Origin: Microbacterium lacus
Lineage (GTDB): Bacteria; Actinomycetota; Actinomycetes; Actinomycetales; Microbacteriaceae
Assembly: GCF_002812805.1 (NCBI RefSeq)
Contig: NZ_NMUM01000023.1
Location: 248,001-312,000 of the forward strand
Direction: 5' to 3'
DNA: 64,000 bases
In this document: piece by piece, positions 25,798 through 34,090 of the stretch
How the letters are laid out: every line of letters begins with the position of its first letter
How positions within the stretch are numbered: the stretch's first letter is position 1
Position numbers and translations under genes: made by a program
The notes under the pieces: generated by a model
The model's input: only the letters and a program-made list of their open reading frames with translations
Told to the model about the DNA's origin: nothing
Databases searched by the model: none

Positions 25798-26463
25798 TTA
25801 CAGCCCCTCGAGGCCCTTGCCGATCAGGACGAAGCCGAAAACCACGAGCAGCAGCGCCATGATGGCCGTGTTGTGGAGAGTCAGCCAGTCGCGGAGCCCG
25901 GACAGCACATTCGCCATGCGATGCGGCGCAACGACCGCCGCGAGGACGATGGCGAGCACCGCGATGGAAGCCGTCGCGACGTAAACGACCCCGGCCGTGA
26001 GCGCCACATCGGCGCTGACGGTTGCGGACCCGATGGAGATGCCCGCGGCGATACCCAGCAGGGCATTCTTGGGGTTGGCAGCGGAGAGCAACAGCCCGAG
26101 TCCGATGCTGCGGGCCGGGCTCGCCGACATGAGCCCCGACATCCAGGCGGGCAACCGAGCCTCGGCGCCACGAGCCGCGGCGATCTTGCGGACGGCGAGG
26201 ATCAGCAGTGCGATGCCGAACGCGATGCGAACCCACGCGAACATCGTGGGTGTGCTCCCCGGGTCATCGCTCTGGAGCAGCTCGGCCGCAACAGCACCGA
26301 CCAGGACCACGATCGAGCAACCGACGATCCAGCCGACCGCGAACGCCGCGCCGCTGAGACGGGGCTTCGTCGACATGACGATGAGCACGGCGGCGATGAG
26401 GGGGATGGGGCTGAGCCCCGCGGCGACCGCGAGAGGCAGGATGTCGCCGATGACCTCGTTCAT
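25798..26463 (-). CDS. GAP-family (LysE superfamily) membrane protein
   Basis: 221 aa with about six membrane segments. It begins GDILPLAVAAGLSPIPLIAAVLIV and contains the family-like loop GLGLLLSAANPKNALLGIAAG, seen in LysE-superfamily exporters and the actinobacterial GAP family. Substrates of this family are mostly unknown; members have been linked to export of lipids or small molecules. It lies upstream of nirB on the same strand, but a 171-base gap with a separate nirB promoter argues against a shared role. It is divergent from pyk. The family assignment is moderate and the function is unknown. Confidence 0.75.
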   Translation of the reverse strand: MNEVIGDILPLAVAAGLSPIPLIAAVLIVMSTKPRLSGAAFAVGWIVGCSIVVLVGAVAAELLQSDDPGSTPTMFAWVRIAFGIALLILAVRKIAAARGAEARLPAWMSGLMSASPARSIGLGLLLSAANPKNALLGIAAGISIGSATVSADVALTAGVVYVATASIAVLAIVLAAVVAPHRMANVLSGLRDWLTLHNTAIMALLLVVFGFVLIGKGLEGL

Positions 26464-26590
26464 GACCCGATCCTGGCAGATCCGCGCATCCGGGCGCGCC
26501 GTCGCCGTTCGTTACGTGCCGTTCATCTGCAGAGCCATCGATCACGCAAGAATCGAGCGGGGCCCGAGGTGCGGGCGCGAAGGGACACGT

Positions 26591-28054
26591 ATGCGCCGCG
26601 CGAAGATCGTCGCCACTCTGGGGCCAGCCTCGTCGTCGTATGAGGTGATCGAGGGGCTCGTTCGAGCCGGGATGGACGTCGCCCGCCTGAACCTCAGTCA
26701 CGGTGCGTACGCGCAGCACGAAGAGACGTACGCGAACGTGCGTCGTGCAGCCGACAGCACGGGTCGAGCCGTCGGGATCCTCGTCGATCTGCAGGGACCG
26801 AAGATTCGCCTCGGTCGGTTCGCGGACGGGCCACACGTACTGGAGACCGGTGACCTCTTCACGATCACGACGGAGGATGTCGTGGGTACCCGCGAGATCG
26901 TCGGCACCACGTTCGCACCCCTGGCGCGTGACGTGAAGGTCGGCGATTCGATCCTGATCGATGACGGCAAGGTTCGGCTGCGAGTACTCGAGACCGATGG
27001 GGTCAGCGTTCGCACCGAGGTCGTCGTCGGGGGAGCGGTCTCCAACAACAAGGGCCTGAATCTTCCGGGCGTCGATGTGAAGGTGCCGGCGCTCAGCGAG
27101 AAAGACGAGGCCGATCTGCGTTGGGCGTTGGCGCTCGGCGCCGACATGATCGCGCTGTCGTTCGTACGGTCGGCGAAGGACGCGCATCCGGTGCGGCGGG
27201 TGATGGCAGAAGAGGGCCGCTTCGTCCCTGTCATCGCGAAGATCGAGAAGCCGGAGGCCGTCGCCGTCCTGCACGAGATCGTCGACGCGTTCGACGGTGT
27301 GATGGTCGCGCGCGGTGACCTGGGCGTCGAGCTACCGCTCGAGCAGGTGCCGATCGTGCAGAAGCGGGCGGTCGAGGATGCGCGGCGCTGGGCGAAGCCC
27401 GTTATCGTCGCCACGCAGATGCTCGAGTCGATGATCGAGAATCCCGTGCCGACGCGGGCCGAGACATCCGATGTCGCGAACGCCATTCTGGATGGGGCGG
27501 ATGCCGTCATGCTCTCGGGTGAGACCGGCGTGGGCGCGCATCCGATCACCGTCGTCGAGACGATGGCGCGCATCATCGCGTCGACAGAGGAGCAGGGGCT
27601 CGACCGGATCGCGCCCCTCGGAACCAAGCCCCGCACCCAGGGCGGCGCGCTGACGCTGGCCGCGGCGAGCATTGCGGACTTTGTCGACGCGAAGTACGTG
27701 TGCGTCTTCAGCCAGTCCGGGGACTCGGCGCGGCGGATGGCTCGACTGCGCTTCCGTCTGCCGACCCTGGCCTTCACCGACCTCGCGTCCACGCGTTCGC
27801 GCCTGGCGCTGTCGTGGGGTGTCGAGACTTTCCTGGTTCCGCGCGTTCCGACCACGGATGAACTCATGCGCATCGTCGACGAGGTCCTGCTGCAGACGGG
27901 TCGCGCGGTGCCCGGCGATCGGGTGATCGTGACGGCGGGTGCCCCTCCGGGGATCGCCGGCTCGACGAACAACGTGCGGGTCCACCGCGTCGGAGACGGC
28001 GTGGGGGCGGACATCGCGAGCGAACTCGCCGCACGCGCCCCGGTCGGTCACTGA
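26591..28054 (+). CDS. pyk: Pyruvate kinase
   Basis: 487 aa, full length. It opens with RRAKIVATLGPASSSYEVIEGL. The substrate/K+/Mg2+ motifs include NLSHG, DLQGPKIRLG and the signature IAKIEKPEAV, with the catalytic lysine, followed by DGVMVARGDLGVELP and the ATQMLESMI segment. The C-terminal allosteric domain ends near CVFSQSGDSARRMARLRF and APPGIAGSTNNVRVHR. It makes pyruvate and ATP in the last step of glycolysis. ATG 26591 follows AGGGA. The last residues, GH-stop, are encoded inside a 25-bp palindromic repeat (28046-28070). Confidence 0.96.
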   Translation: MRRAKIVATLGPASSSYEVIEGLVRAGMDVARLNLSHGAYAQHEETYANVRRAADSTGRAVGILVDLQGPKIRLGRFADGPHVLETGDLFTITTEDVVGTREIVGTTFAPLARDVKVGDSILIDDGKVRLRVLETDGVSVRTEVVVGGAVSNNKGLNLPGVDVKVPALSEKDEADLRWALALGADMIALSFVRSAKDAHPVRRVMAEEGRFVPVIAKIEKPEAVAVLHEIVDAFDGVMVARGDLGVELPLEQVPIVQKRAVEDARRWAKPVIVATQMLESMIENPVPTRAETSDVANAILDGADAVMLSGETGVGAHPITVVETMARIIASTEEQGLDRIAPLGTKPRTQGGALTLAAASIADFVDAKYVCVFSQSGDSARRMARLRFRLPTLAFTDLASTRSRLALSWGVETFLVPRVPTTDELMRIVDEVLLQTGRAVPGDRVIVTAGAPPGIAGSTNNVRVHRVGDGVGADIASELAARAPVGH

Positions 28055-28105
28055 GCTTGTCGAAGTGACGAGCGGTGCACGGTCACTGAGCTTCTCGAGG
28101 CGAAC
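28046..28105 (+). repeat. Two copies of the 25-bp repeat overlapping the pyk stop codon
   Basis: Copy 1 (28046-28070) matches the family consensus and contains the pyk TGA at 28052-28054. Copy 2 (28081-28105) is degraded. Both are in the same orientation and fill the space between the convergent pyk and map genes. Confidence 0.8.
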
Positions 28106-28111
28106 CGCAGA

Positions 28112-28894
28112 TCACTTCACGCCGAGGAATGACCGGTCGGTGAGCACGATCGGTCCGTCCGCGGTGATCGCGATGGTGTGCTCGGCATGAGCGCCTCGCG
28201 AACCATCCGCACTGCGGAGCGTCCAACCATCCGGATCCGTGATCAGCTCGTCGGTCGTCTGCAAGAACCAGGGCTCCAGCGCCACCACCAGGCCCGCGCG
28301 CAGCGGGTAGCCGCGACCGGCCTTGCCGTCGTTCGGGATGTGCGGGTCGCCGTGCATGATGCGCCCGACGCCGTGGCCACCGAAGTCCGTATTGATCGAG
28401 TAGCCCTCGCTGTGCGCGACACCGGCGATGGCAGCGGAGATATCACCGATCTTGTGGCCGACGGTCGCGCTCGCGATTGCAGCATCCAGGGCGCGCTCCG
28501 CCGTGTCGATCAGGCGCAGGTCTTCGTCCCGCGGTGTGCCGACGACGAACGACACCGCCGAGTCCGCGACCCAGCCATCGACCGCCACCGCGAAATCCAG
28601 CGATACCAGGTCGCCGTCGCGAAGGACGTAATCGTGGGGGAGTCCGTGCAGCACGGCATCATTGATCGACGTGCAGATCACTTTGCCGAACGGGCTCGCG
28701 CCGAACGACGGGTGGTAGTCGATGTAGCAGGACTCCGCTCCGGCGCGCTTGATCAAGTCGTGAGCACGACGATCGATCGCGAGCAGGTTGGTGCCGACTT
28801 TCGTCTCGTCGCGCAGCGTCGCGAGCGTTTCAGCGACGAAACGTCCGACGGGACGCATCGCTTCGATCTCGGCGGCGGTGCGCAGTTCGATCAT
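28112..28894 (-). CDS. map: Methionine aminopeptidase type I
   Basis: 260 aa. The pita-bread fold motifs and all five metal ligands can be placed: two aspartates in SLDFAVAVDGWVADSAVSF, a histidine in GHGVGRIMHGDPHIPN, and glutamates in ALEPWF and GAHAEHTIAI. It removes the initiator methionine from new proteins. ATG 28894 has the ribosome binding site AAAGGA about six bases upstream, which rules out the upstream in-frame extension. It is a single gene, convergent with pyk and divergent from the membrane protein gene at 29026. Confidence 0.95.
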   Translation of the reverse strand: MIELRTAAEIEAMRPVGRFVAETLATLRDETKVGTNLLAIDRRAHDLIKRAGAESCYIDYHPSFGASPFGKVICTSINDAVLHGLPHDYVLRDGDLVSLDFAVAVDGWVADSAVSFVVGTPRDEDLRLIDTAERALDAAIASATVGHKIGDISAAIAGVAHSEGYSINTDFGGHGVGRIMHGDPHIPNDGKAGRGYPLRAGLVVALEPWFLQTTDELITDPDGWTLRSADGSRGAHAEHTIAITADGPIVLTDRSFLGVK

Positions 28895-29025
28895 CGTGTT
28901 CCTTTCCTGCTTACCCTCCATTGTGTCGGACTCCCGGCGGCGTCCCTTCCGACAGCGCTGAGAGGTTGCCCAGCGCATGCACTCCGGCGCCCGTTCCGGA
29001 CGCGACGAGGCGTACCATCGTTCAC

Positions 29026-29577
29026 ATGTGGCTGCGGCGTGCTTTCTTCCACTGGTTGATTCCAGCCGCCTTCTTGCTGCCCATCTGGCTGCTCGTCGGC
29101 TGGGGAGTGTTTCAGGGCGGCGCCGGACCCTTCCTCTGGGTTCTGTTCATCGCGGTTCCGTCCGTCTTCCTCGGCCAACTGCTTCTGACCCTCCTGGTTC
29201 GCGCTCGTCCGACCGTGCGCGCGCAGCGCGCCGTCTCGTGGTGGGATGTCGCGGGTTTCGCGCTCTGGCATGCGCTGACGATCGCGGTCGGCTTCTTCGG
29301 CCCGTGGTTCGCGCCGCTGCTGGTCGGCGCGATCATCGTGGCCGTGGCGCTTTTCTGGTTGAGCCTCTGGCAGCTCTGGAGCGAGGCGCGCTCGGGCACA
29401 GGCCGAGTCGTGCTCCGTTACTCGACCGCTTCCGGCGGAGTCACGCCAGGCGGAGTCACTTCGGAGGGCAACACCTTCGATGGAGTGCGCGCGGCGCGCG
29501 AGTCGAACACCCGCGACGGGGACGTGATCGTCCTCTCGGAGACAGCCCAGCCCGGCGAAGGTCGCGTCTCGCACTGA
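29026..29577 (+). CDS. Small integral membrane protein of unknown function
   Basis: 183 aa. Four hydrophobic segments are clear: residues about 9-27 (FHWLIPAAFLLPIWLLVGW), 35-60 (PFLWVLFIAVPSVFLGQLLLTLL), 75-95 and 97-115. A hydrophilic Ser/Gly/Thr-rich tail of about 70 residues follows and contains a small direct repeat, GGVTPGGVTSEG. I do not recognise a family. A -10 box TACCAT ends seven bases before ATG 29026, so the transcript is probably leaderless. It sits between map and rplS, in a place where the ribosomal operon would normally be continuous. Confidence 0.7.
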   Translation: MWLRRAFFHWLIPAAFLLPIWLLVGWGVFQGGAGPFLWVLFIAVPSVFLGQLLLTLLVRARPTVRAQRAVSWWDVAGFALWHALTIAVGFFGPWFAPLLVGAIIVAVALFWLSLWQLWSEARSGTGRVVLRYSTASGGVTPGGVTSEGNTFDGVRAARESNTRDGDVIVLSETAQPGEGRVSH

Positions 29578-29606
29578 CGCGGTTTGGCGGCCCCGGGCAT
29601 CCGTGG

Positions 29607-29612
29607 CAGAAT
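29607..29612 (+). promoter_or_regulatory. Possible rplS promoter
   Basis: CAGAAT in the context TGGCAGAATAGG, matching the sequence found before rpsP at 11873. It would give rplS its own transcript with a leader of about 125 bases, consistent with its separation from trmD. Confidence 0.35.
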
Positions 29613-29742
29613 AGGCGTTTGTGCCGCGACCGGCTCTGCCACAGGGGAGTCCAAGGGTCGAACTGATCCCGCATCGCACGACCTTCATCCTTTTCACACC
29701 TTCACCCGCGCCCGACCCGTGGCGGACGCAGAGAGATAGATC

Positions 29743-30090
29743 ATGCAGATCCTCGACGCCGTTGATGCAGCATCGCTGCGCACAGACATTCCCGAGTTCG
29801 GCCCCGGTGACACCATCAAGGTGCACGTCAACATCACCGAAGGAACGCGCTCGCGTATCCAGGTCTTCCAGGGTTTCGTGCTCGGTCGCTCGGGCGATGG
29901 CGTGCGCGAGACCTTCACGGTCCGCAAGATCAGCTTCCAGGTCGGCGTGGAGCGTACCTTCCCGGTGCACAGCCCGGTGATCGACCACATCGAGGTCGTC
30001 ACCCGCGGTGACGTCCGTCGCGCGAAGCTCTACTACATGCGGAACCTGCGCGGCAAGAAGGCCAAGATCAAGGAGAAGCGCGACAACTGA
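29743..30090 (+). CDS. rplS: 50S ribosomal protein L19
   Basis: 115 aa, normal length. Family sequence is evident throughout: [54 protein letters not shown] and the basic end [17 protein letters not shown]19 lies at the 30S-50S interface. ATG 29743 is preceded by AGAGAGA. It is followed by a very strong intrinsic terminator, so it forms its own transcription unit, separate from lepB downstream. Confidence 0.97.
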   Translation: MQILDAVDAASLRTDIPEFGPGDTIKVHVNITEGTRSRIQVFQGFVLGRSGDGVRETFTVRKISFQVGVERTFPVHSPVIDHIEVVTRGDVRRAKLYYMRNLRGKKAKIKEKRDN

Positions 30091-30101
30091 GTCGCCTTTT
30101 C

Positions 30102-30143
30102 CGACAAGACCCCGTGGTTCACGCCACGGGGTCTTGTCGTTTT
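30102..30143 (+). terminator. Intrinsic terminator after rplS
   Basis: A perfect 16-bp stem (30102-30117 with 30124-30139) around a six-base loop is followed by TTTT. It begins 11 bases after the L19 stop codon. Confidence 0.92.
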
Positions 30144-30256
30144 CAGACCATCTGATCGATGTACGGATGTGTGCGTGCCCGGCGTCGGCACGCGCCCGGA
30201 TGTGCGACGCTTGATGAACGGGCGCACGACGCTTGCGAGCCGTGAAGGACGAGACC

Positions 30257-31021
30257 GTGAGTAGCCCCGCAACAGATACCCCTGAGACCCCGCCGCGAGC
30301 GCGCAGCCGTCGCCGCGGAGCGCTGGCGCTGTTGCGCGACATCCTGGTGATCGTCCTCGTGGCGGTCCTCGTCTCGTTCCTCGTCAAGACCTTTCTCGTG
30401 CGGTCGTTCTACATCCCCTCGGGGTCGATGGAGAACACGCTTCTCGTGAATGACCGCATCCTGGTCGACGAGATCACCCCGCGCTTCGGGGGCTACGCCC
30501 GCGGTGACGTGGTCGTGTTCCGCGACCCGGGAGGGTGGCTGCCGCCCTCGACGCAGCCCGATCGCGCGCCTGTTGTCGAGGCGTGGGAGTGGGTGCTGTC
30601 GTTGGTGGGCCTGGCAGCTCCCGACAGCGAGGATCATCTGATCAAGCGGGTCATCGGTCTGCCCGGTGATCACGTCCAGTGCTGCAACGCGCTCGGGCAG
30701 ATCACGGTCAACGGTGTGCCGATCGACGAGTCGGCCTATCTGTCCCTTCCTCCCGGTGAGACCGCCGCATCCGCCGATGCATTCGATGTCGTCGTGCCCG
30801 AGAACAGCCTGTGGGTGCTCGGCGACAACCGGTACCGCTCGAAAGACTCGCGCTACAACCAGGAACAGCCCGGGCGAGGCTTCGTGCCGCTCGACAACGT
30901 CGTGGGTCGGGCGTTCCTCGTCACATTCCCGTTCTCCCGGTTCGGCACGATCGACTTCCACCACGACGTGTTCGGCGGCGTGCCGGACCCCGAGGCGGGC
31001 GCGGGGGCCCTCGCGCAATGA
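30257..31021 (+). CDS. lepB: Signal peptidase I
   Basis: 254 aa membrane serine protease that cleaves signal peptides of exported proteins. One membrane helix (about residues 26-48) precedes the catalytic Ser57 in YIPSGSMENTL. The catalytic lysine is K130 in HLIKRVIGLPGD. The box GDNRYRSKDSR lies near residue 195. GTG 30257 is chosen because AAGGA sits seven bases upstream; earlier in-frame starts at 30233 (TTG) and 30242 (GTG) are possible. Its stop overlaps the rnhB ATG by four bases. A CC pair (QCCNALG) after the lysine box is a minor oddity. Confidence 0.95.
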   Translation: MSSPATDTPETPPRARSRRRGALALLRDILVIVLVAVLVSFLVKTFLVRSFYIPSGSMENTLLVNDRILVDEITPRFGGYARGDVVVFRDPGGWLPPSTQPDRAPVVEAWEWVLSLVGLAAPDSEDHLIKRVIGLPGDHVQCCNALGQITVNGVPIDESAYLSLPPGETAASADAFDVVVPENSLWVLGDNRYRSKDSRYNQEQPGRGFVPLDNVVGRAFLVTFPFSRFGTIDFHHDVFGGVPDPEAGAGALAQ

Positions 31022-31674
31022 CCGTCATCGAGCCGCGTCTGACGCTCGAGCGTCGACTGCTTCGCGAACGGCCCATCGTGATCGCGTGTGACGAGGTCGG
31101 GCGCGGAGCTCTCGCCGGTCCTGTCGCCGTGGGAGCAACAGCGGTCGACGCTGGTCGTGCACGCAAGCGGATCCCGCAGGGGCTACGCGACTCGAAGCTC
31201 GTTCCCGAGGCGCGGAGAGCGGATGTCGCGGCTCGGGCGGCCGACTGGGTATCTGCGAGCGGGGTCGGGTGGGCCTCGGCCGCGGAAGTCGATGAGGTCG
31301 GGATCATGCGAGCCCTGGGGCTGGCGGCCATCCGCGCTCTCGCGGACCTGCGAGCCCACGGGATCGAGCTCGAAGAGGGGATCGTCATCCTCGACGGCAA
31401 CTACGACTACATCACGGCGGCGGGGGCGACGGGCCTGACGGTGCAACCCGTCATCAAGGCCGACCGCGACTGCGCGAGTGCGGCCGCCGCATCCGTCATC
31501 GCGAAGGTCGCGCGTGACGCCGTGATGACGGGTCTGCACGATGATCTGCCGGAATACCAGTGGGCGCGAAACAAGGGCTACGCGAGTGCCGAGCATCGGC
31601 TCGCGATCGACGAGCACGGGCTCAGCCCTCACCACCGTGCGTCTTGGGCGATTGCGCCGGCCACGCTTTTCTGA
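31018..31674 (+). CDS. rnhB: Ribonuclease HII
   Basis: 218 aa. It removes ribonucleotides from RNA-DNA hybrids. Acidic metal ligands are visible in ACDEVGRGALAGPV (adjacent Asp-Glu), ILDGNYDY, and KADRDCASAAAASVIAKVARD. A C-terminal GYASAEHRLAIDEHGLSPHHR segment is typical. ATG 31018 overlaps the lepB stop (ATGA), so it is coupled to lepB. Confidence 0.95.
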   Translation: MTVIEPRLTLERRLLRERPIVIACDEVGRGALAGPVAVGATAVDAGRARKRIPQGLRDSKLVPEARRADVAARAADWVSASGVGWASAAEVDEVGIMRALGLAAIRALADLRAHGIELEEGIVILDGNYDYITAAGATGLTVQPVIKADRDCASAAAASVIAKVARDAVMTGLHDDLPEYQWARNKGYASAEHRLAIDEHGLSPHHRASWAIAPATLF

Positions 31675-31735
31675 ACTCCACGCGTCTCGGGACTCCTGCG
31701 TTCTGCATGAGCCGGACGAGAGGTGCCGGGGTAAC

Positions 31736-31741
31736 TAGGAT
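31736..31741 (+). promoter_or_regulatory. -10 box of the DUF2469 gene
   Basis: TAGGAT lies nine bases before ATG 31751, in the 76-base gap after rnhB. Confidence 0.4.
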
Positions 31742-31750
31742 GGAACCACC

Positions 31751-32077
31751 ATGGATGACGATGTCTTCGAGGACTATGACCGCGAACTCGAGCTGGCGCT
31801 CTTTCGCGAATATCGCGACGTCGTTTCGCAGTTTCAGTATGTGATCGAGACCGAGCGACGCTTTTATCTCGCGAATGAGGTCAATGTCGTTCGCCGCGAT
31901 ACCGAGCACGACTTCTACTTCGAGATCACGATGAACGATGTGTGGGTGTGGGATATCTACCGCGCCGACCGATTCGTGAAGTCTGTGCGGGTGTTGACGT
32001 TCAAGGACGTCAACGTCGAAGAGCTTTCGCGCCGCGACTTCGAGTTGCCGCAGGAGCTGTCGCTCGACGGCGAGTAG
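31751..32077 (+). CDS. DUF2469 family protein
   Basis: 108 aa, strongly acidic, soluble. The sequence DYDRELELALFREYRDVVSQ, RRFYLANEVNV, and DVWVWDIYRADRFVKSVRVL with the closing FKDVNVEELS is the DUF2469 family, highly conserved in actinobacteria at this same place between rnhB and yraN. No biochemical function is established. It has its own -10 box nine bases upstream of ATG 31751. Confidence 0.92.
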   Translation: MDDDVFEDYDRELELALFREYRDVVSQFQYVIETERRFYLANEVNVVRRDTEHDFYFEITMNDVWVWDIYRADRFVKSVRVLTFKDVNVEELSRRDFELPQELSLDGE

Positions 32078-32204
32078 CGCTCCGCCCTCCACAACGACCT
32101 GAATCTCGGCCGATCCCCGGAACGGTCGTTCACGCTCTGTTCGCTGTGTGCGCGCTGCGAGGGTTGACCCGCATCGACCAACGGTCGGGCGGGAGGAGCG
32201 GCCG

Positions 32205-32567
32205 ATGGCGCAGAAGGATGAGCGCGGGCGCGCGGGGGAGCAACGGGCCGCGGAGTATCTGGAGCGACTCGGCTACGCCGTGATGGACCGCAACTGGCGG
32301 TGCGACCAGGGCGAGCTCGACATCGTCGCGTGTCAGGGCGATGACCTGGTCTTCATCGAGGTCAAGACGCGCCGCGCCACGGGCTACGGGCATCCGTTCG
32401 AGGCCATCACACCGGAGAAGTTCGCGCGCCTGCATCGTCTGGCGATCGCGTGGATCATCGCTCACCCGGGTTCCGGGTGGGGACGCAGCATCCGCATCGA
32501 CGCGATCGGCATTGTCGGCGACGATCCCGCGACGGGAACACTCGAGCACCTCGAGGCGCTCCGATGA
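32205..32567 (+). CDS. yraN: YraN/UPF0102 nuclease-fold protein
   Basis: 120 aa. The endonuclease-like fold is visible with the GExxA-type start GRAGEQRAAEYLERLGY, the acidic ELDIVACQGDDLVFIEVKTR core (D-x-n-ExK pattern) and a C-terminal RIDAIGI. Family members are predicted Holliday-junction-resolvase-like proteins of uncertain role. ATG 32205 is chosen over an upstream start because GGAGGAG lies just before it. The stop overlaps the comM ATG by four bases. With comM, dprA and xerC it forms a DNA-processing gene run. Confidence 0.92.
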   Translation: MAQKDERGRAGEQRAAEYLERLGYAVMDRNWRCDQGELDIVACQGDDLVFIEVKTRRATGYGHPFEAITPEKFARLHRLAIAWIIAHPGSGWGRSIRIDAIGIVGDDPATGTLEHLEALR

Positions 32568-34090
32568 CCATTGCGCGCACGTGGTGCGTCGCGCTCAGCG
32601 GCATCGACGGATCGCTCGTCGAGGTCGAGGCAGACCTCTCGAGCCAGCTTCCGGAATTCCGGCTCATCGGACTGCCCGACAAGGCCCTCGGTGAGGCACA
32701 GCTGCGGGTCCGGAATGCCACGGCGAACTGCGGAATGCCTTTGCCCGCGCGCCGGCTGACGGTCAACCTGTCTCCCGCCAGCCTTCCGAAACACGGATCC
32801 GGTTTTGATGTCGCGATCGCGGTTGCCGCGCTTGCAACGGCTGGAGGTTTTGATGCGGCGTCGCTCGCCGAGACGGTGCACCTCGGCGAGCTGGGGCTCG
32901 ATGGCCGCCTGCGGCCCGTGCCCGGGATACTGCCGGCGGTGTTGGCGGCTGCCCGGGCAGGCATCCGGCGTGTGGTCGTGCCCCACGCGAACGCTGACGA
33001 GGCACGACTGATCGATGGTGTCGAGGTGCGCGGGGCGGTCTCGCTCGCCGACGTGGTCCGATTGCACGGTGTCGATGCCCCCGAGTTGAATCTCGAGCCG
33101 GTGCCGCGCGCGGCAATGCCGGTGGCCGTGAACCGTTCTCCTGAGCTCGCCGAGGTGGTCGGGCAGCGTGAGGCCGTCGAGGCCCTGATCGCCGCCGCGG
33201 CCGGCGGCCACCATCTCTTGATGTCTGGTCCGCCGGGGGCCGGCAAGACGATGATCGCGGAGCGCCTGCCGGGCATCCTTCCTCCGCTCGATGACGCCGA
33301 GGCTCTCGAGGCCGCGGCGCTTCGCTCGCTGTCGGGCGAGGCGATCGATGCGCTCAGCCGCATCCCACCCCTCGAGGCACCGCATCACAGCGCGTCTATG
33401 GCTGCGCTGGTCGGAGGAGGCAGCAGGCTGGTCCGTCCGGGGGCGATCGCCCGGGCTTCGGGCGGCGTTCTGTTTCTGGACGAGGCTGGTGAATTCCCGG
33501 CATCCGTTCTGGATGCGTTGCGGCTTCCGCTCGAGAAGGGTGCGATCACGATTCACCGCTCGGGGGTGTCCGCCACGTTCCCCGCGCGGTTTCAGCTGGT
33601 GCTCGCGACCAACCCGTGTCCGTGCGGGAATCACGGCGTACCGGGTGGGGCCTGCACGTGCCCTCCCCAGGCGATCCGCCGCTATGTCGGGCGACTCTCA
33701 GGCCCGCTGCTGGATCGAGTCGACATCCGCTTCGGGCTGATGCGGGTGTCCCGCGTTCCGGGGCTTGCCGAGGCTGGCACGATCTCGACCGCGGTCGCGC
33801 GGGAGCGAGTGGCCGAGGCCCGTGACCGCGCCCAGCGACGTCTCAGCGATACGCCCTGGCAGACGAACGCGCAAGCGTCGGGGGCATGGTTGCGTCAGGG
33901 TCCCCTCGCCCTCGCGCCGGACTTGCGTCGCCCTCTCGACACCGCGCTGCAACGCGGGGCGCTGACACTGCGCGGCTACGATCGCACGCTCCGGGTTGCT
34001 TGGACTCTTGCCGACCTCGGCGGGCGCGACCGGCCCGCGCTCGAGGACATCGGGCGGGCCCTGTTCCTCCGTAAGGGGGTGAATGCGTGA
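32564..34090 (+). CDS. comM: ComM/YifB family Mg-chelatase-like AAA ATPase
   Basis: 508 aa. An N-terminal Lon-like S5-fold domain (LPEFRLIGLPDKALGEAQLRV) is followed by the AAA+ domain with Walker A GPPGAGKTM near residue 222 and Walker B GVLFLDEAGEF. A C-terminal Mg-chelatase domain follows. A four-cysteine segment, NPCPCGNHG ... CTCPP, sits after the sensor region, typical for YifB. In Vibrio, ComM drives branch migration in transformation. It overlaps yraN before and dprA after by four bases. Confidence 0.94.
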   Translation: MTIARTWCVALSGIDGSLVEVEADLSSQLPEFRLIGLPDKALGEAQLRVRNATANCGMPLPARRLTVNLSPASLPKHGSGFDVAIAVAALATAGGFDAASLAETVHLGELGLDGRLRPVPGILPAVLAAARAGIRRVVVPHANADEARLIDGVEVRGAVSLADVVRLHGVDAPELNLEPVPRAAMPVAVNRSPELAEVVGQREAVEALIAAAAGGHHLLMSGPPGAGKTMIAERLPGILPPLDDAEALEAAALRSLSGEAIDALSRIPPLEAPHHSASMAALVGGGSRLVRPGAIARASGGVLFLDEAGEFPASVLDALRLPLEKGAITIHRSGVSATFPARFQLVLATNPCPCGNHGVPGGACTCPPQAIRRYVGRLSGPLLDRVDIRFGLMRVSRVPGLAEAGTISTAVARERVAEARDRAQRRLSDTPWQTNAQASGAWLRQGPLALAPDLRRPLDTALQRGALTLRGYDRTLRVAWTLADLGGRDRPALEDIGRALFLRKGVNA

